A stretch of 64,000 nt of DNA, from positions 113,465 to 177,464 of the forward strand of contig QAOA01001316.1 in the NCBI GenBank assembly GCA_003255065.1, written 5' to 3'. The DNA is from Cercis canadensis. Lineage: Eukaryota > Streptophyta > Magnoliopsida > Fabales > Fabaceae. Positions within the stretch are counted from its first letter, which is position 1; each line of letters starts with the position of its first letter. The notes below the pieces were generated by a model that saw nothing but the letters and a program-made list of their open reading frames with translations, had not been told where the DNA came from and made no database searches. Both the position numbers and the translations under genes were made by a program. Below are positions 61,689 through 64,000 of this stretch, piece by piece.

Positions 61689-61845
61689 TGGGCCGAAGGG
61701 AGGTCTGCTGGGTTGGCAATTTATGGACTTTGATGGGAGCCCAACACTGTCGGGTAGTCCATCATCCAAGCCCAATTAAATGAAAAAACCGGGTCGGGCA
61801 GAACTGGAGAAGCAAGGAAAACCCTAATGAAGCCGATTTATATAG
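61689..61845 (+). promoter_or_regulatory. Ribosomal-protein type promoter: site II, telo-box, TATA
   Basis: TGGGCC at 61689-61694 and its reverse form AGCCCA at 61738-61743 and 61769-61774 are site II elements, bound by TCP factors. AAACCCTAA at 61819-61827 is a telo-box. TTTATATA at 61837-61844 is a TATA box 116 bp before the ATG. This trio is typical of plant ribosomal protein genes driven in growing tissue. Confidence 0.75.
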
Positions 61846-61959
61846 ACTTGAAGACAACCAGCAAAACCTAGCCGAGAGACTCATCTTCATTCACCTCCAT
61901 TGAGATTGGCCTCTTCCTTCTCAACTTCAGAGGTTCCTCCCGCGCTTTGTGTTTCAGCC

Positions 61960-63699
61960 ATGGCAACCGCGAGGACAGTGAAGGACGTTTCGCCTCACGA
62001 GTTCGTGAAGGCTTACTCGGCGCATCTCAAGCGCTCTGGCAAGGTAGGATTTTGCTATTCCCCTCTCCCACTTACTCTCTCTTTCTTTCTCTCAGAAAAT
62101 TGTAGATGATTTAAATCCTGAGTGTTATTCCTAATCCCCAGTATAAGGAAGATGCAATGGTCTAATTGTAATTGCTTTTGTGCCTGTGGAAAATTCCCAG
62201 TCCTAATGTATGGAAAATTTTGTATCTGGCTAGATTTTTGCTTTTTTTTTTATTATAATTTTTTTAAATATTTTTATTAAACCTGCTTTGTATTACTACT
62301 ATCTTCTAATAGTTGACTTGATGTAGATTTTGTTATTTGTATCAGTTTACCTGTTTGGAATATATACTTATTTGCTGGGTTAGTATTGTAGTGATAAGCA
62401 CTGGTGAACAAGTTTAGTGAATTTTCTAAGTCACCCTATAGAATAGGTTTTATATCTATGGTACTTATTGCTACCGAGCATTATGAACGATTTGATATGT
62501 TTTTGTGCAAGTGATGTAGTGCTACTTACATATACTACTTAATGTGGAGCTGTAGATGTAGATTGTTGTTTACCTGGAGGAAAACTTCTGCTTTGAAGTA
62601 AGAATTTTTCACACGGCTTGTCCTCCCATCTTGTGATGTAAAGGGTCAATATGAGCTCTCTCTTGCAGAGAGAAAAGAGGGGAATTTTATGTTGTATGTG
62701 GACCACTGGAGTTTGAGTATCAATGAAACTTTCAGTGTGTTCTGACCTGTAGGGTATTCACTATTCACTGGTTTTAATCTTCCACTTCCTGCGTGTCTAT
62801 CCATACTTATTTTGCTTTGAAGTCCCAGGTCTTTGTTCTGCCTGTTGATGCATCAAACTCCAAAGGCCAATCATAGTTTGGCTTTATGTTATATCAGCTA
62901 TTTAATCAGTTACTTCGAGAAAATTCTCTGGAAAATTCTTTACTATTGTGCTAATTCATTGACAGTTCTGCTTGAAGGATTTGGTTTATTTTCTAATTTT
63001 CTTTGCTATCTGGTTCTTGAACAGATGGAGCTTCCTGAGTGGACGGATCTTGTAAAAACTGCAACATTTAAGGAGCTAGCTCCTTATGATCCTGACTGGT
63101 ATTATGTCAGGGCTGGTGAGTTTTACTCTCTTTCGCTCTGCAGTTTTGTGGCCAATCATGTCTGTCCTGACTGCTCTGCGTGGCTGCACCCAATTTCATG
63201 CATCATGCTGATGAACTTCTAGCATTAGACTAATTTAGTTTAACTTTACAGCCTCCATGGCAAGAAAGATCTACTTGAGAGGTGGCCTTGGTGTTGGTGC
63301 CTTTCGGAGGATCTATGGTGGAAGCAAAAGAAATGGAAGTCGTCCCCCACATTTCTGCAAGAGCAGTGGGGCTATTGCCCGGAATATCCTGCAACAATTG
63401 CAAACCATGAACATTATTGAGGTTGATCCCAAAGGGTAAGTCATGGTTTATCCTTTAGATGTGTAAAACACGAATACAACTTGCTCGCATTTTATCATTC
63501 TGAATATAAGATGTGAAAATTGACAACTGTTCTGTTCATCTCTTGTGCAAATATTACTTGTTTATCACATAGTTTGTCTACAGCTGATATCTTATATATT
63601 TTTATTTATTATTTTGTGTATTTCAGAGGGAGGAGAATCACTTCTAGTGGTCAAAGGGATCTTGATCAAGTTGCCGGTCGAATTGTGGTTGCTCCTTGA
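61960..63699 (+). CDS. RPS19: 40S ribosomal protein S19 (eS19)
   Basis: Four coding exons, 61960-62043, 63025-63115, 63252-63435 and 63627-63699, join to 143 residues, exactly the family length. Introns are GT-AG and in phase; the first (981 bp) is long. Exon 1 encodes [20 protein letters not shown]; later parts contain the typical [40 protein letters not shown] and [19 protein letters not shown] segments. eS19 is a small-subunit protein needed to mature the 3' end of 18S rRNA. Alternative in-frame leader sequence from 61900 lacks a good start and is read as 5' UTR. The site II, telo-box and TATA elements upstream fit its housekeeping, growth-linked expression. Confidence 0.97.
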
Positions 63700-64000
63700 T
63701 TGGCATGTTACAGAGAACTGATAGTCCATTTGCAATGGCTCCTAGGGTTTATTTTTGTTGATTAGATGACATGAGACAACATAGTATCTACTTTATTTTT
63801 GTTTACTTCTTGTTGAATAGAGCAGTCTGCTCAAGGTTTGAGTTTAAAGATTTTTGCTTCTCCTTTGTTCTGGTTTTGACAGTTTGATTTACATTATTAC
63901 TCTCTATTTTATCTGCAATATTTGCTATGAACATTTAAGTGACAATGTGACACCCGTCGCAAAAAGGACTATTCTTTTTCTAAACCTTTTTTTGGCTAAT
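63700..64000 (+). other. RPS19 3' flank
   Basis: Sequence after the RPS19 stop is T-rich and probably holds its 3' UTR and terminator region. I see no further gene before the window ends. Confidence 0.6.

Larger units (their letters stand above)
60067..61959. other. Divergent intergenic region between MPPB and RPS19
   Basis: Both genes read outward from here. The middle holds two copies of the AT-rich repeat family (60361-60575 and 61437-61645) and a TA microsatellite. Promoter motifs for RPS19 lie in the last 270 bp. No gene is seen; small frames such as 61153-61443 are low-complexity. Confidence 0.65.

Noticed and set aside
1-64000. tRNA, rRNA, CRISPR or bacterial operon features
   Set aside because: No tRNA cloverleaf, rRNA segment, spaced repeat array or operon was recognised; the content is plant nuclear.

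Overview
This looks like nuclear DNA of a dicot plant. It is AT-rich, with GT-AG introns in most genes, plant-only protein families (a PSPG-box glycosyltransferase, a plastid BCCP, an SCC2 with a PHD finger), CCCTAAA-type telomere-like repeats, copia and TRIM retroelements and many MITE-like foldbacks. I could not fix the species from sequence alone. It is a draft assembly: eight single-N joins and one 55-N gap are present, and five of the single Ns sit between two near-identical copies of the same sequence.

Layout. 1-4000: a UDP-glycosyltransferase cluster in UGT83A1 style, with the 3' end of one gene and a second gene that carries one in-frame stop. 4000-11300: intergenic, with a block of nested foldback elements (7150-8470) and a degenerate interstitial telomere-like tract (8540-9130). 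11327-11662 (-): a small arginine-rich HLH regulator. 11700-23400: repeat-rich, with a copia fossil at 17022-18943 and several MITEs. 24967-25722 (+): an intronless F-box gene. 25723-31700: repeats, including a LINE reverse-transcriptase scrap.

The right half is gene-dense. 31757-47697 (+) is a 28-exon SCC2/NIPBL cohesin loader. 49453-52349 (-) is a seven-exon plastid acetyl-CoA carboxylase biotin carrier (BCCP). 54937-60066 (-) is a nine-exon mitochondrial processing peptidase beta subunit. 61960-63699 (+) is a four-exon ribosomal protein eS19 gene with a classical ribosomal-protein promoter. I rebuilt all four by joining GT-AG exons with consistent phase, and the protein lengths (1806, 288, 530, 143 aa) match their families. 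SCC2 and BCCP converge; MPPB and RPS19 diverge. They are housekeeping genes with no shared pathway; they are neighbours, not an operon.

I found no new multi-gene system. The best leads are a 14-codon uORF whose stop overlaps the SCC2 start codon, two consecutive stop-free introns of length 3n in SCC2, a whole-looking 289-bp TRIM with a perfect 5-bp target duplication in an SCC2 intron, a four-copy AT-rich repeat family, a nested MITE pair, and an imperfect hairpin near 14.6 kb.
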